Below, one piece after another: positions 6,063 to 6,147 of a stretch of DNA of 6,147 bases. The notes under the pieces were generated by a model. That model did no database searches, had not been told where the DNA came from, and saw only the letters and a list, made by a program, of their open reading frames with translations. Each line of letters begins with the position of its first letter. Within the stretch, counting starts at the first letter, position 1. Position numbers and translations under genes: made by a program. Source of the stretch: Fimbriiglobus sp. Its GTDB lineage: Bacteria; Planctomycetota; Planctomycetia; Gemmatales; Gemmataceae. The stretch covers positions 1 to 6,147 of the forward strand of contig JANXTD010000722.1 in NCBI GenBank assembly GCA_025352585.1, given 5' to 3'.

Positions 6063-6098
6063 GGCCGGTCTTCTGTAGCTGGCCGCTGTGAGGCCGGT
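6063..6098 (+). repeat. Intergenic repeat unit, copy 2
   Basis: It has the same layout as copy 1: GGCCGGTCTT (6063-6072), a 4-nt variable part instead of 9, then the identical 22-nt block (6077-6098). The length difference lies only in the variable part outside the hairpin, as expected if the hairpin is the conserved element. Confidence 0.75.
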
Positions 6099-6123
6099 AA
6101 CCTTCCCACACGACGGAGCCAGC

Positions 6124-6147
6124 CATGCAGGCAGTAAGACCGGCCTC
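6124..6147 (+). CDS. Possible start of a further gene, cut by the window edge
   Basis: An ATG at 6124 follows GGAG (6115-6118) at 5-nt spacing and reads M-Q-A-V-R-P into the window edge, through the inverted repeat copy. Only seven full codons are visible, so it may be a real gene with a repeat-encoded N terminus or a chance start in non-coding repeat DNA. No function can be given. Confidence 0.25.
6136..6147 (-). repeat. Start of an inverted repeat copy, cut by the window edge
   Basis: AAGACCGGCCTC is the reverse complement of GAGGCCGGTCTT; 11 of these bases match the start of copy 2 (6062-6072) in inverted orientation. It suggests that an opposite-orientation unit or array continues beyond the window. 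It is short, so this rests partly on its position beside the two direct copies. Confidence 0.5.

Noticed and set aside
6009..6098. A CRISPR array, suggested by two direct repeats.
   Set aside because: There are only two copies, the units differ in length internally, the gap between the copies is itself a palindromic GC hairpin, and no cas gene is present.

Overview
The window looks like chromosomal DNA from a planctomycete, most likely a Gemmata-type (Gemmataceae) organism. This rests on very GC-rich DNA with long shadow frames on both strands, a secreted PQQ-like beta-propeller protein starting with the ADWPQWRGPNRDG motif, a GAF + PP2C/SpoIIE phosphatase, a secreted S41 protease with a CGAC..LDDYTQFL motif, and hairpin-forming intergenic repeats. 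The lineage is inferred from family resemblance, not from a search.

All six convincing genes are on the + strand. (1) Positions 1-1703 hold the 3' part of a GAF-SpoIIE phosphatase gene, cut by the left edge, followed by a ClpS-family N-degron adaptor. The two overlap by 4 nt (GTGA). (2) After an 84-nt gap with a good sigma-70-type promoter and a Shine-Dalgarno, positions 1788-4593 hold a three-gene operon: an exported S41 peptidase without room for a PDZ domain, nadC (quinolinate phosphoribosyltransferase) and birA (biotin-protein ligase without a DNA-binding domain). Both junctions are 4-nt overlaps (ATGA, GTGA), so translational coupling is likely. (3) A 100-nt gap with a second strong promoter leads to a secreted PQQ-repeat beta-propeller protein at 4694-5974. 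(4) The last 173 nt are non-coding and dense in repeats: a hairpin just after the stop codon, two copies of a unit sharing 22 identical bases, a GGCCGG/CCGGCC hairpin, and the start of an inverted copy at the window edge. That inverted copy may lie inside a new reading frame beginning at 6124.

Most of the content is housekeeping: NAD and biotin cofactor metabolism, regulated proteolysis, stress-type signalling and an exported propeller. The less ordinary points are residue-level and structural. The ClpS homologue lacks the His that binds the N-degron amino group (Asp instead) and has Tyr at the gatekeeper Met position. The biotin ligase has Thr where E. coli BirA has Arg118. The S41 protease keeps its Ser-Lys dyad but lacks the PDZ domain, with a 14-nt direct repeat at the apparent junction. 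The right edge carries a structured repeat cluster. I see no CRISPR array, complete tRNA, rRNA, transposase or obvious new defence system.
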